A DNA stretch of 64,000 bases. It comes from Temnothorax longispinosus. Taxonomy: Eukaryota; Arthropoda; Insecta; Hymenoptera; Formicidae. A model generated the notes under the pieces. It was not told the origin of the DNA and ran no database searches. It saw nothing but the letters and a program-made list of their open reading frames with translations. Made by a program: the position numbers and the translations under genes. This document shows positions 1 to 9,724 of the stretch, piece by piece (the stretch's first letter is position 1; every line of letters begins with the position of its first letter). Location: contig NC_092358.1 of NCBI RefSeq assembly GCF_030848805.1, positions 1,302,001 through 1,366,000 on the forward strand, given 5' to 3'.

Positions 1-114
1 TACCGCCTTACCATTTTGACACAACCGGAAAAGAAACCGCACGAGCAAGAGGCATACGATGCGATGCAAGATCAGAAGCGGAAACAGAGGGCGCAGCTAC
101 TTTCAATGAGATGA
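1..114 (+). CDS. C-terminal end of an unrecognised upstream gene (partial)
   Basis: Frame 1 is open from the window edge to a TGA at 112-114 and gives 37 residues rich in Lys, Gln, Glu and Arg, beginning YRLTILTQPEKKPHEQ. The composition and the clean stop look like the charged C-terminal tail of a real protein. I do not recognise the family. The gene runs in the same direction as DNAJC9, whose ATG lies only 232 bp downstream, so this would be a compact tail-to-head pair. It could instead be a chance open frame, because only 114 bases are visible. Confidence 0.45.
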   Translation, partial: YRLTILTQPEKKPHEQEAYDAMQDQKRKQRAQLLSMR

Positions 115-346
115 CGCAGTTGGTATGTGATGAGAGTTTTGTTACCGACGAAACAACAGTCCCGTCAGTGCGCCCTGGCGTAGGTGTCGCCTTCGACGGT
201 TAGATTTGAATAGTTTGTGTACAAACCCGCGTTAAAATCGGACTCCACGGGCAGCTGACTGTTGTTGTCATCAGGTTTATTCGCGTCTTCGGTCTGCGGA
301 CTAAAATTTTTAGTATTTTCAGTATTTATTCGAAAAATTCAGCAGC
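115..346 (+). promoter_or_regulatory. DNAJC9 upstream region and 5' leader
   Basis: This short spacer separates the stop of the preceding open frame from the DNAJC9 ATG. It must hold the 3' UTR of the upstream gene and the DNAJC9 promoter and 5' UTR. I see no TATA box. Its assignment rests on position only. Confidence 0.35.
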
Positions 347-440
347 ATGGCGAGCTTATTGGATTTATGCGAGCAGTACTTCGGCGCCCGTAACTTTTAC
401 GACGTGTTAAAAATACCGAAAACCGCGAACGACAAGCAAG
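347..440 (+). CDS. DNAJC9: DNAJC9 exon 1
   Basis: The ATG at 347 opens a conserved N-terminus (MASLLDLCEQYFG). The exon ends at CAAG|GTAAGG, leaving one base of a Val codon. It encodes the start of the J domain (FYDVLKI). The following intron is only 89 bp. Confidence 0.9.
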
Positions 441-3400
441 GTAAGGAACTGGCGATGTCGATGATGAAGCGGTTCTAACCTCTTGAAATTTTTATTTATG
501 ATAATAATATTCGTTATTTGTGTCATCAGTTAAGAAGGCTTATCACAAGCTGTCGTTGCTCGTGCATCCGGATCGGGTCGAGGAGGACATCAAGGCGGAG
601 GCGACGGAGAAGTTCAAGGTTCTCGGTAGGATACATTCCATCCTCAGTGACAATGAGAAGCGCAAGATTTACGACGAATCCGGCCAGTATGACGAAGAAA
701 GCGAGGAGGTCGTGATGCGCAATTGGGCAGATTATTGGCGGTCCTTATTTAAACCAATCACCGTTGAAGATATCAATAATTATGAGAAGAATTACAAGGG
801 ATCGGAGACGGAGATCAAGGATCTCAAAAGAGCATACATAGACAGTAAGTTTATATATTATGGGAGCTTTCCGGCAAACGACACAAGTCAACACAAACAT
901 CGTTCAATGTTTCTTTTTTGGCAATTAATAACAAAAATAAAATAATATTTGTGTTGATAAAATGATTTGTGCCACTTGCTGCAAAGCTCCTTATGTATAG
1001 ATGATTAGAAGCTATCAATTTTTTCGAATTTATTGATTATCTTAAAAATAATTTTTATACCGCAAATAAGAATTAATACATATTTGTAAAGAAAAATAGA
1101 TTTGATTTAAAATTGTTCAAAATTAGGTATATAATAGAAGAAAGAGATATTTTTTTATGTCACATATCAATGTTGTAATATATTAATGTATAGGTCTTGT
1201 TTATACATGTCTATGCTTTTTTAGGTAAAGGAGATATGGATTACATTTTGGAAGCTGTTCCATTCACAAACTGTGATGAAGAACCCAGGCTGCATGCCAT
1301 AATTGAGGATCTAATAGAGAGAGGTGAAGTTCCAGAATATACAGCTTTCACTAATGAAAATAAAAAGAAAAAGCAACGCAGGAAAAGAAAGGTAAGGTAT
1401 TAAGTATAATATATTCCATTTATATCGGTTTATAAAAACTATGTTAAAAAGACTTCGAGAAAAGAGCTTTTGAAACTGCAGTAGAATGCAAAAGATCAAT
1501 TAAAATCAAGTGAATGTTAGTGTGTCTGTGAAAATAGCATTCCCTCTTTAAAATTTTGATATAATTGATATAGTTTTGACTCTTTAAAGAATTTTAGAGT
1601 TTCTGATGCATTTGCAAAATTATGATTTTCGCAAATCCTATTGTCTGTTATCGTCGAATGTTTATAGCTCGATTTTCTAATATTGTTTTATGTTTAAAAC
1701 TCGTTTTTAATTATTTTCTCATTTATCCGACATACAATTATATCGTAATAATGGCTATTGTGAATATAATTTTGTATTTCTATTGCTTTTTTATTGATTT
1801 TGGAATTTTTTAAAGCATTCAAACGAAAAAAGTTAATTGTTGAAACAAATAACTTGTAATGTAAGAAAAAACATTGTTGCGAAACATCGTTTCATCACCC
1901 GTTTGTCTCTCGTCCACGTCCTACTCGCGTATCGATCTGTAACCGCGATCGACCGCGTTCAATTGTACCGCGAATTTTAAATCACGTTAGCACATTCTTG
2001 CTAAATGTCACTTCAACAGTCTTTTAACGCCCCGCCGCTCTATTTTCAACCTTCTCTATTTTTACCGATCGACTGTACAGCTTGACGGGTGGAAGGTAGT
2101 AGGAGAAATAGAAGCATCACTAGGAGGGGAAGGTCTAGTAAATAAGTAACCTACGAATGCGAGAACTGCTTCAGTCCGCGTTACAATTAGTTCGGCCGTT
2201 TACCATTAATCACAAAGCTCCGAACGAGAAATTCCTCTCGCGATGATCGTTACATTTCGTTCCGTTTGATCGTCGAAATGAATTTAATACAGGACTGTTT
2301 CTTTCACGACGTTTATCTTTACCATTAACCGAGACGAATCGCATTATTTTGCCTGTAATCCCTTTACACGTCAATCCAAAAAATGGATAGTGCCGCAACT
2401 GTAGTGTTACTCGCCTTGCTAATCGCGTTCGTCGGCGATGCCGCGGCATCGTGCAGAGAGGTGACGAACGAGGAGATGCTGGAATATTTCTGCGAGGGTG
2501 GCCATCCCGCTGATTTGACCACCATACCCGAGACAACCGAGAAATTGCGAATCACCAAGATGCCACTTCGCAGAATAACCGCCGACACGTTTGCGAGATT
2601 CGGCGGGAACCTTTGGGTATTGAGCTGTTCGCATTGCGAGATTACCGATATTGATGCGAACGCCTTTCGACGCCTCGTCAATCTTCAGCAACTCAGCTTG
2701 GACAGCAACCGCTTGACTACCGTTAAAGCATCGTGGTTCGAAGGTTTGGACTCCTTGACGTATCTCGATCTCAATTACAACGACATACGTGACATCGAAG
2801 ACGGCGTCTACAAGAATCTACCCAGTCTCGTGGACCTTAGAATCTCGGGAAATCGACTGCGATGCCTGAATCTCGACGAGATGTCAAACTTGAGGGAACT
2901 GAAGCGCATGTTCCTCAGCGAGAACTCCGAGTTTGCCTGCCCGCACGCCGTCAGCAAGTTCCTTGAGAATCAGGGCGTTGCTTTTGAGCAGGATCCCGAG
3001 TGGAGAAGACTCGCCAGTGACACGATCGACGTTCACGTGCCACCGAGCTACGTGGAGGAGGACAGAGAAACCTTGCCGGCGCACCGCGAAAGGTTGCACC
3101 CCGATAGAAGACCGCCTCCAGAAGAATCAGAAGGACCTTATGGGACGAGAGATAGGACGTTTTATCCGGACTCTTCGGAACATCATTCACGCCACAGGAG
3201 ACCACCAACCACGACCGTGCGGCCAAGGCATCAAGAAGACCTGTCGCGAGTGGAACAGATTCCGAACACAAGACCCTTGCCCATACCGTCGTCGCATCAG
3301 GTAATGCCTTACTCAACGCCGGAAACGCCACGAGCACCGCCCTCGGAGGATATCAAGATGTCAGGAATTGACGAACCATCGCGAACGGGACACACCTCAA

Positions 3401-6400
3401 TGTATCCAACGTACGAAACGACGCCCCGTTGGTCATATCCAACGCCGTACCCGCCGTACATTCCAACGCGTGAAACAACGCCTTATCCGTCGTATCCCAC
3501 GTCTGAGAGATCACAAGTATTTGCTATAGGTCATCCTACAGAGGCCGAAGTGATGTCTTATCCGTCGTATTCCACGGAAAGATCGCGAGTAGTTATTCCT
3601 GCAGAGGCCGAAACGGTAGGAACATTCGGGAGATCATCACAGGCGGAACTAGACACCAGGACATATCCGCTGTATGTTACAACGTCCGACGGTCTGGAGA
3701 GAACGCCGCATGGATCCGTTCAAGTGACGCATCCATCGTCCGGTAACTCGGACATGGTTACTTTCGGGTCTTGGTCCACAGATGATTCGATCGAGCATCC
3801 GGCCAATCCGTCCTGGACGCGGGAACATCACGAACAATCTCGCCGTCCTGCTGGGAACGATAGAGCGACGTGGTCAACGAAACCGCCGTATTACGGGCAT
3901 GACCCACGTAAAATGATCGTCGAAGAATCGTCGTCGGAGACCGACGACGACCTCTTTGTCGCCACGGATCGTCCTGTTGTGTACGATCGATCGCAGACCA
4001 CGACGACGCGCGGCGTACATTACGTCAGACCTTCGCCACCGGAACTGATGCACTCACCGTCGACGGGCGAGTTCTATCCAGGTCCGTATTACGAACCGGG
4101 AATCACCGTGCATCCACCGTTGCAGAATTATCAGGAAAGCGACAGGGAGGCCATGGGTGTTCGTCCGATGGAGACGATGACGACGACGGACGAGCCACTT
4201 CCCGAATGCAAGAATTCGGCACCGAAGACCCGACCGGCCGCTGCACTAGTGACGTTTATTGTCGTCACCGTTCTCGGGCACGCCGTCGTGGAGCGATTTT
4301 AGTTTCGAGCGCGCCTCCCTTATCGTCCAGATCGGCGGGATAAATTCCAACATCACGCCATACAGAAGAAAATCGAACTGAGGTCTCGCCGATCTAAGGA
4401 ACGCATCTAAACACCGTGTTGTGACTTGGAATTTCGAGCGCGCATTTATGTATTTAACATTGTAATATTTCCTCATACCTAGCTGCCGAGCATTTTCCCA
4501 AAGACGCTTCGTAGGATTATTAACCAGATGCAGATAATTAGCGAGAGTGGTCAGATGGGTGAAACTTTCTTCGGAATTGAAAATTTTGTTCTCCAGAAAT
4601 GGCAGAGCCAGCTAAACTTGATGCGTAGGTATCATGTACAATAGATATTTAAAAATGCGAGGAAGAATTAATTCTGACATTTCTAATGCATTTTATTGCC
4701 AATTCCAGGCAATTCATCTAAATGTGCACGTATACAAAAGCTCTTTTCTAATGCGCAGAATGGGAAACGCGAACTTTGATGCTGTAACTTTTTCGATTGA
4801 CACAAAAAACTTGTTGAACGTCGACTTAACATATCCCAAAGAAAATCAAAGAAAAAATATGCTAAAGTTTATCAGCTACTACTAAACTTAGCGAATCTTT
4901 GATCTCACGATCGAACGTGGTTCCGTTTCTCGGAATCGTTCGGGGCGCGGCCATATGTTGTAACACCATGAAACGTTTGCCAAGTAGAAAAGCCAATAGA
5001 GCGGGGTGTGTGCGTGTCGTACCGAGAAATGATTTTAATTGCAATTAAGCGGCGACTCGGTCGTCGCGTAGTAATGAAATAATTACAAAGTGTCATCGTC
5101 CAAATGCGCGGTCGCGCGTTATGTAACGACCTTGTAACGACTCGATCGGCGTTGCTCTTCGCACAAACGCGTTAAATATATGCTGAAAGGCGACACTGTT
5201 AGGAGTCAAGTTCGCACGGCAGCTTCCGTCATTCTTCATGCAACAGGTGCATCTCCGCGGAGAATCTGCCGAGGTCGGTCGCGCCAGACGGGAGGAGAGA
5301 ACGAGAAAGAGAAAGAGAGGTAGAGAGAACGCGAGTTCTCTCGCGTAGAAATCGAGCGGCCTTGAATAAAGCGTTAATAAAGCGTCCCGTTATAACGAGA
5401 AGCGACGTTTATCTTCCTAAGATATGATCTTCATCATCGACTAAACGCGTAGCATTTCCGCGCACATGTTTTCCAAGAGTTTTCCCGCTTCCGAACGAGC
5501 GAACTTGAGGGCCGCGCAGTCAATTCTCCGTGGGATTCCATACCGATGACACGATCGTGTTAAATATTTCTTCGCGCCATCCGTGCTTCGATTGCTGTCA
5601 ATTATTTAACGTCCATTTCCTTGGGCCGAGACGTGACGCGATAATCCCGATCAATATAGACCTCGGATCGCGCTGCAAGGTCGCGGAAAAAAGGTTTCCA
5701 CCTTCGACTCGGGCTGATGCGCGTACGTGTTGACGGCCTCGCAGATATTTGGCACGGCTCGAAAGAGATCTGTCTCAAAATATTATATTTGCGCGAAGCA
5801 ACGCTTCCCGCCCGTTTGCATGTTCGAGCGATAGTTCTGTCATCTCTTGATTGACGTAACTCGATCACAAGATAGAAAAATATTATTTATCCAAATATAT
5901 ATTATGTCATTCGTCATTTTCGCGTCTCAGTTTGGTGGTCAAGAAAGTCTTGTTTGATAAATAAGATCTCAACTCGTTACAACGACCACTATTGACTCAG
6001 AAAGACAAAGTAAGATCTCCTTCGTTTTTAACCGCTGACGAATCTACCGTCTCGCGACTCGGTATACAGTCAGAATCCCGCGTGACGTTGTGCAATGCAC
6101 CAGCATTAGGCACCCAGCATTAGACGTACTTGCCAGAAATTATAAATAACGGAATTTCTTCAGCAGCGGATTATGGAGTAGGTCACGCGCGATATGAAGC
6201 GTCATCGACGCTTATGTATCCCGGAGGTAGCTAGGCGCTGCCGAAAGGAAAACCTCAGCCGCGGAAAAGCGGATTCGCGATGCTGCGTTCTAGGATTCAT
6301 GGTCATATCGCGATCCAAGTAGACTCGATATTGTAGACTGCACATCGACGGTCTACTGCGTCTTTACTCTGCTTCGTCCGAGTCACGCCTATAAGTGACG

Positions 6401-7056
6401 CGTACCCCGCCGCTTCGACCATCGATAAAATCGATGACCCCCTTGAAATTAAACTGCGCCGTTCCCCAGAAGGAAGAAGAAGAGAGGCTTGACTTCGAAC
6501 GCGAAGTCGCGTGCGCCTAATACTCTCGAGGATCAGCGGCGCGTGGCGCGTTTCGGAAATAGAAACACGTAACGTAGAGCTCTCGCGTCTCCTCGCTCTT
6601 GTTACGAGCGGGCTGCAATCAATCTCGTTAACAGAGAACGCGCTTGTGCGTCTCGCGAGCGGCCGTTATCTGCTCTGAAAAATCAATTCCCTTCCGCGGC
6701 GAGTCTGGATCGAATTATCAATTTAGACTAAACGCGCTGACTAAGCCGCTCTCCAGTCCGACAGTAAACAGCCATCGACTTCTCATGTTAATTGGTCTGA
6801 TCGGTCTCTCTGATTACAGTGGGCCAAGGAGGCGGCTGAAGCCGAACGCCTGGAGATGATGCTGAAGATCGAGAATGAGGAAAACGCCACGAACGATCTC
6901 GCGCTGGTGATACAAAATCGTAATAAGGCTCGCGCCAATCAATCGGATAGTTTCTTCGACTCCCTGATCGACAAGTACGCGAAGAAGGCTGAAAAACCGA
7001 CCAAAAAGAAAGCTTCGCCCTCAGAGACCACGAAGAAAACCAAGAAGAAGACATAG
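347..7056 (+). CDS. DNAJC9: DNAJC9, J-domain HSP70 co-chaperone and histone chaperone (4 exons)
   Basis: Joining 347-440, 530-844, 1225-1391 and 6820-7056 gives one 813-nt frame of 270 aa plus stop. All junctions are GT-AG and the phases agree (1, 1, 0). The protein opens MASLLDLCEQYFGA, then has a J domain (about residues 15-85) with the HPD motif at 44-46. A KGDMD segment follows at 138-142, then a Lys/Arg cluster at 183-192 that could be a nuclear localisation signal. The lysine-rich tail ends at residue 270. This order matches vertebrate DNAJC9, and human DNAJC9 is 260 aa. The family stimulates HSP70 ATPase through HPD and binds histone H3-H4 in the nucleus. Intron 3 is 5,428 bp and contains a complete LRR gene on the same strand. 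Confidence 0.93.
530..844 (+). CDS. DNAJC9: DNAJC9 exon 2 (J-domain core)
   Basis: The acceptor is CATCAG at 524-529 and the donor is ACA|GTAAGT. The exon carries helix II, the HPD loop (LLVHPDR), helix III and the family-specific stretch through WADYWRSLFK and YKGSETEIKDLK. The open frame reads past the donor into intron DNA, so the ATG-to-stop frame 520-945 is not the real exon. Confidence 0.92.
1225..1391 (+). CDS. DNAJC9: DNAJC9 exon 3
   Basis: The acceptor TTTTTTAG ends at 1224 and the donor is AAG|GTAAGG at 1392. Splicing to exon 2 restores Ser-Lys-Gly-Asp-Met-Asp, which aligns with KGDMD of human DNAJC9. The exon ends in the basic cluster KKKKQRRKRK. Confidence 0.92.
1392..2382 (+). 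other. DNAJC9 intron 3, upstream part, with the presumed LRR-gene promoter
   Basis: The first 480 bp are AT-rich and featureless. From about 1900 the base composition becomes more CpG-rich up to the ATG of the nested LRR gene at 2383. The promoter and 5' UTR of that gene should lie in the last few hundred bases, but I see no definite TATA box or initiator. Confidence 0.4.
2383..4302 (+). CDS. secreted or surface leucine-rich-repeat protein with a long Pro/Ser/Thr-rich region
   Basis: A single 1,920-bp frame encodes 639 aa. The ATG sits in a good context (CCAAAAAATGG). Residues 1-23 form a signal peptide with a hydrophobic core (VVLLALLIAFVG). About five leucine-rich repeats span residues 53-172, with LxxLxLxxN patterns such as LTYLDLNYNDI. 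A cysteine-containing capping segment follows to about 208. Residues 225-605 are low complexity and rich in Pro, Thr, Ser, Tyr and Glu, with imperfectly repeated YPSYPT/YPSYST units around 365-420, probably extended and O-glycosylated. The last 22 residues are hydrophobic with a very short end, as in a GPI-anchor signal or tail anchor. LRR proteins of this form usually act in adhesion or as receptors; the specific family is not recognised. The gene is nested in DNAJC9 intron 3 on the same strand. Confidence 0.85.
   Translation: MDSAATVVLLALLIAFVGDAAASCREVTNEEMLEYFCEGGHPADLTTIPETTEKLRITKMPLRRITADTFARFGGNLWVLSCSHCEITDIDANAFRRLVNLQQLSLDSNRLTTVKASWFEGLDSLTYLDLNYNDIRDIEDGVYKNLPSLVDLRISGNRLRCLNLDEMSNLRELKRMFLSENSEFACPHAVSKFLENQGVAFEQDPEWRRLASDTIDVHVPPSYVEEDRETLPAHRERLHPDRRPPPEESEGPYGTRDRTFYPDSSEHHSRHRRPPTTTVRPRHQEDLSRVEQIPNTRPLPIPSSHQVMPYSTPETPRAPPSEDIKMSGIDEPSRTGHTSMYPTYETTPRWSYPTPYPPYIPTRETTPYPSYPTSERSQVFAIGHPTEAEVMSYPSYSTERSRVVIPAEAETVGTFGRSSQAELDTRTYPLYVTTSDGLERTPHGSVQVTHPSSGNSDMVTFGSWSTDDSIEHPANPSWTREHHEQSRRPAGNDRATWSTKPPYYGHDPRKMIVEESSSETDDDLFVATDRPVVYDRSQTTTTRGVHYVRPSPPELMHSPSTGEFYPGPYYEPGITVHPPLQNYQESDREAMGVRPMETMTTTDEPLPECKNSAPKTRPAAALVTFIVVTVLGHAVVERF
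4303..6819 (+). other. DNAJC9 intron 3, downstream part, with LRR-gene 3' UTR
   Basis: The start of this stretch must hold the 3' UTR of the nested LRR gene. I find no AATAAA close to its stop. The first good pair is at 5365-5370 and 5376-5381, about 1.07 kb downstream. A GA-rich patch lies at 5283-5325. The rest (5400-6800) is CpG-rich unique sequence without a convincing open frame, ending at the TGATTACAG acceptor of DNAJC9 exon 4. Confidence 0.4.
6820..7056 (+). CDS. DNAJC9: DNAJC9 exon 4 (C-terminal)
   Basis: The acceptor TGATTACAG ends at 6819 and the frame joins exon 3 in phase 0. The exon encodes WAKEAAEAERLEMMLKIENE, then a stretch containing NRNKARANQSDSFFDSLIDK, then a Lys-rich tail and TAG. 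The EAKEAE-like start and the Q-RQK-F-like middle correspond to the C-terminal region of vertebrate DNAJC9. That similarity links this exon to exons more than 5 kb upstream, across the nested LRR gene. Confidence 0.88.
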   Translation, partial: WAKEAAEAERLEMMLKIENEENATNDLALVIQNRNKARANQSDSFFDSLIDKYAKKAEKPTKKKASPSETTKKTKKKT

Positions 7057-8686
7057 AGATAAGCGGTTGTGTCGAAACTGTTGCGCGTCCACGCCGCGTC
7101 TTCGAAAATTTTAACCTATTATTAATTCAATCGCAAAACACGAACTTGCTGTAGGTTTTCATAATGTGGGCGGTTGTGTTTAGTTTTTTGTATAAGTTCG
7201 AAACGTTCACCGAATCAAATGGACTAACTTGCATGGTTCAATATAAATATCGTCAATTAATCGCGCGTAACGCAAATTAAACCATATGTATCGAATTAAA
7301 CATTTTCTCGTGGTAAGTGTGCACAACGGCGTAGAAGTATTGTACACTTTATATAAAAACAAATGTCGTATTTCATGCCGAGTTTCATGATATATAATAA
7401 TACCCTTGAAACCAAGGTGCTTTTGTAATTATTTTCCGTCTAAGATGTGTAAAATAGAAATAGACAACTTTTTTTCAACATCTTTTTCTATAATTTCTTT
7501 AAAGGTCTAGTTTAGCTAAGGACGAGAGATCGAAGATAAACCAAGAGATAAGTATACTTTAGTATGGTTAGCGGTATAGCGCCTAGTGGTATAGATCCGC
7601 TGAATTAAATATGGAAATACCGCCACACAATTTAATTGAGTGACGATTCTGACACAGTTGGTTTAGCTACAGTTGTAAACGACTTGTTTTATTGTCACAT
7701 ATACGTAAGGTAATACTTTCTAGCCACATATTCGATCAATTTCTCTACATTATAAATAAAAATAATATATTTTTTAATTTGCAAAAGGAAATGTTACTCC
7801 TGATTAAAAGAGAACCGACAATTTGTTGACTAATAGGAATGTTAAGATTTCCTGCGAAAACGGTCAAGACTTTTCTAATTCTTTTAGAGACAATTATATA
7901 TAAAGAAAATTTTTTTAAAGTTCAATATCTCGATATCTCGAATAGAAAAAGAGATGTGTTGAAAGAAAAGAGTTTGCTCACAAATCAATTTTTTTCACAT
8001 TGCAGAAGCTTCTAAATTTATTTAATACAGTTTTATGTGAATAATCGTGGAAAATGTTATGAAAATCATAAATTTTGGAAAGGTTAAATTCTTATTAATA
8101 GAATGTTGGATCAAAATTTTCATAGTGTAGGCGATTAATCGATGCACTCTGCATATTGGCGCTATGCCAGTATTGCCAGCTGCACGCAGTGAATGCCGCG
8201 GTCGGCGCGGGCCATTCCGGCATCACTGCTCTCGGATTAAGTGCGGACTTGCGGAGTTAATACATAAATCGCCGGGTCCGACGGCTCAGATTACGAAAAA
8301 CTGATATATCGCATGTTTATTTAATACATGTGCTTCGCGGATCTTATACGGATACCGAGGATATCGCATTCAATGACATTGACTTTCGATAACATTTTTT
8401 TGGATGATTGATCTCGCTTTTCTCAACCTGACTCGCGTCGTTACGTGTCGTGTCGTGTCGCGCGGCTCGCGGCTTCAGAATAAACACGGATAAAAAGATC
8501 GAACGGACCCTAAATCGAGTAACGTGTTTAATTAGCGCTCACGGTCTCTAACGTACGTTTAAAATCTGTTTTGATATTTGGCGATCGTGGAGGATAGATG
8601 CGAGAGATAATTTAATGTTCATAAATCGATGATTTAATCCAAGTTAACCAAAATCACAATTAATCAGTAAAGCAGCGATCGTATTA
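7057..8686. other. DNAJC9 3' UTR and AT-rich intergenic DNA
   Basis: The region starts with the DNAJC9 3' UTR. A possible AATAAA polyadenylation signal lies at 7755-7760, about 700 bp after the stop, and AATTAAA or ATATAA variants lie closer. Most of 7130-8130 is AT-rich. Composition turns CpG-rich at 8150-8300 and 8420-8480. No coding frame is supported. Confidence 0.35.
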
Positions 8687-8689
8687 TTT

Positions 8690-9224
8690 TCGGTTGGCAC
8701 GTTGGTTGCGAATATTTCTCTTTGACCTATTAATTCATACATTTATTCCTCTTACGTCGCTTATATTGCAATACGTAAAAGTAATCTCGACATTATATTC
8801 CTTGTTCAAAGTGCGGGAAAGTACAGGTGTGGGAGCTGTGGGAGCAGCAGGTGTAGCGCGTCCTCGGTCCTCGCGACAGCTGCTCCGTTGCTCCTGCAGG
8901 CGAGTGAAGTTGGCCGCGCGATTTATGAAATTCTCTCCGCCATGTTTAGCGTCTACCTGCGGGGGCTGCGGGACGTCACGGGTGTCGAGCGGATCGTACA
9001 TATGTTTATTCGTAGCTTTTCCGCCATAATTTTTCCGTCGCCATGTAAAAGTACGCGCCGCGTCGCGAGGTTAATATCGGGAGTGCCGTGCAAATAAGTG
9101 TCGCGCGATTATTAGCGACAATATTTTTGCGCGTGAACGTCGTGAGTGAGTGCGCCGACGAAGATGGGACAACGGAGAAGGACGGGGCCTGGGAGGCAAC
9201 GGGCGACGGCGGGGCGACTGTAAG
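8690..9224 (+). other. candidate noncoding first exon of an unidentified transcript
   Basis: This CpG-rich stretch ends at CTGTAAG|GTGAGT, a full-consensus splice donor at 9225. A candidate ATG at 9164 reads only 19 codons before TAA at 9221-9223, so the exon is probably untranslated unless an alternative donor (ACT|GTAAGG at 9220) is used. A small exon with good acceptor and donor follows at 9685. The left boundary is arbitrary because I cannot see a transcription start. Confidence 0.25.
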
Positions 9225-9266
9225 GTGAGTAATTGGTTATATTCATTTATTATTTTGCTGTCCTGA

Positions 9267-9390
9267 GCTGCGTTCGAAAACGTCACCCGAGTAGTGCACA
9301 CGAGTATACTCCTTTCTCTTTCTATCTCAGCGAGTTAGAAGGAGAAAGGAGTATACCCGTGTGTACCCGGGTGACGTTTCCGAACGCAGC
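9267..9390. repeat. 124 bp foldback (MITE-like) element
   Basis: The left arm 9267-9323 starts GCTGCGTTCG and the right arm 9337-9390 ends CGAACGCAGC. They are near-perfect reverse complements over about 55 bp, differing by four transitions and one 3-base gap, around a 13-base loop. No terminal transposase is present and no clear target-site duplication is visible. The structure fits a short non-autonomous inverted-repeat element and would form a long hairpin if transcribed. Confidence 0.8.
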
Positions 9391-9549
9391 CCTGTTAGTC
9401 CTGTGGCGGATTCCGCCACTTTCTCAAACGTGATCCTTGATTCGCTCATTATATGTGATACTCATTATACTCGTTCGAGATTTAACTCCGGCGCAATTTC
9501 GGAGTTCGATCTCCGGCGAGAAAAGATATTACGTCGCGAACGTTCCTAG

Positions 9550-9628
9550 GTAGCAAGATGACGTCTGACTGACGTCTATTAGACGTCTCTAGACGTCATT
9601 AAGACGGCATTTGACGTCACTTTGCTAC
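9550..9628. repeat. 79 bp inverted-repeat element with phased GACGTC palindromes
   Basis: The ends GTAGCAAGATGACGTC and GACGTCACTTTGCTAC are inverted repeats of 16 bp with two mismatches. Between and within them GACGTC occurs at 9560, 9571, 9582, 9592 and 9613, with a degenerate GACGGC at 9603, giving steps of 11, 11, 10, 11 and 10 bases. The last copy is a full TGACGTCA, the CRE/ATF consensus. Confidence 0.75.
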
Positions 9629-9684
9629 TGGGGTTGCGTCTCTCTTGGACACTGTTTTAATGTAAAAATATTTTTTCGTTACAG

Positions 9685-9724
9685 ATCAACGCAGGGTTAC
9701 AACTCCGCTGTTGCGCATCGGCCG
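9685..9724 (+). other. candidate 40-nt internal exon of an unidentified transcript
   Basis: The acceptor is a T-rich tract followed by CGTTACAG (ending 9684) and the donor is CCG|GTAAGA at 9725. Both match insect splice consensus and sit downstream of the strong donor at 9225. If spliced there the intron is 460 bp and contains both foldback elements. No further exon could be traced. Confidence 0.25.

Noticed and set aside
7563..7600. tRNA-like or hairpin sequence (GGTTAGCGGTATAGC ... ATCCGCT)
   Set aside because: Short stem only. No A and B boxes at tRNA spacing and no anticodon arm could be drawn.
8735..9001. Minus-strand frame beginning MYDPLDTRDVPQPPQ, looked like a coding N-terminus
   Set aside because: Composition is protein-like, but no convincing donor closes the frame, no downstream exon is visible, and the + strand has better splice signals here.
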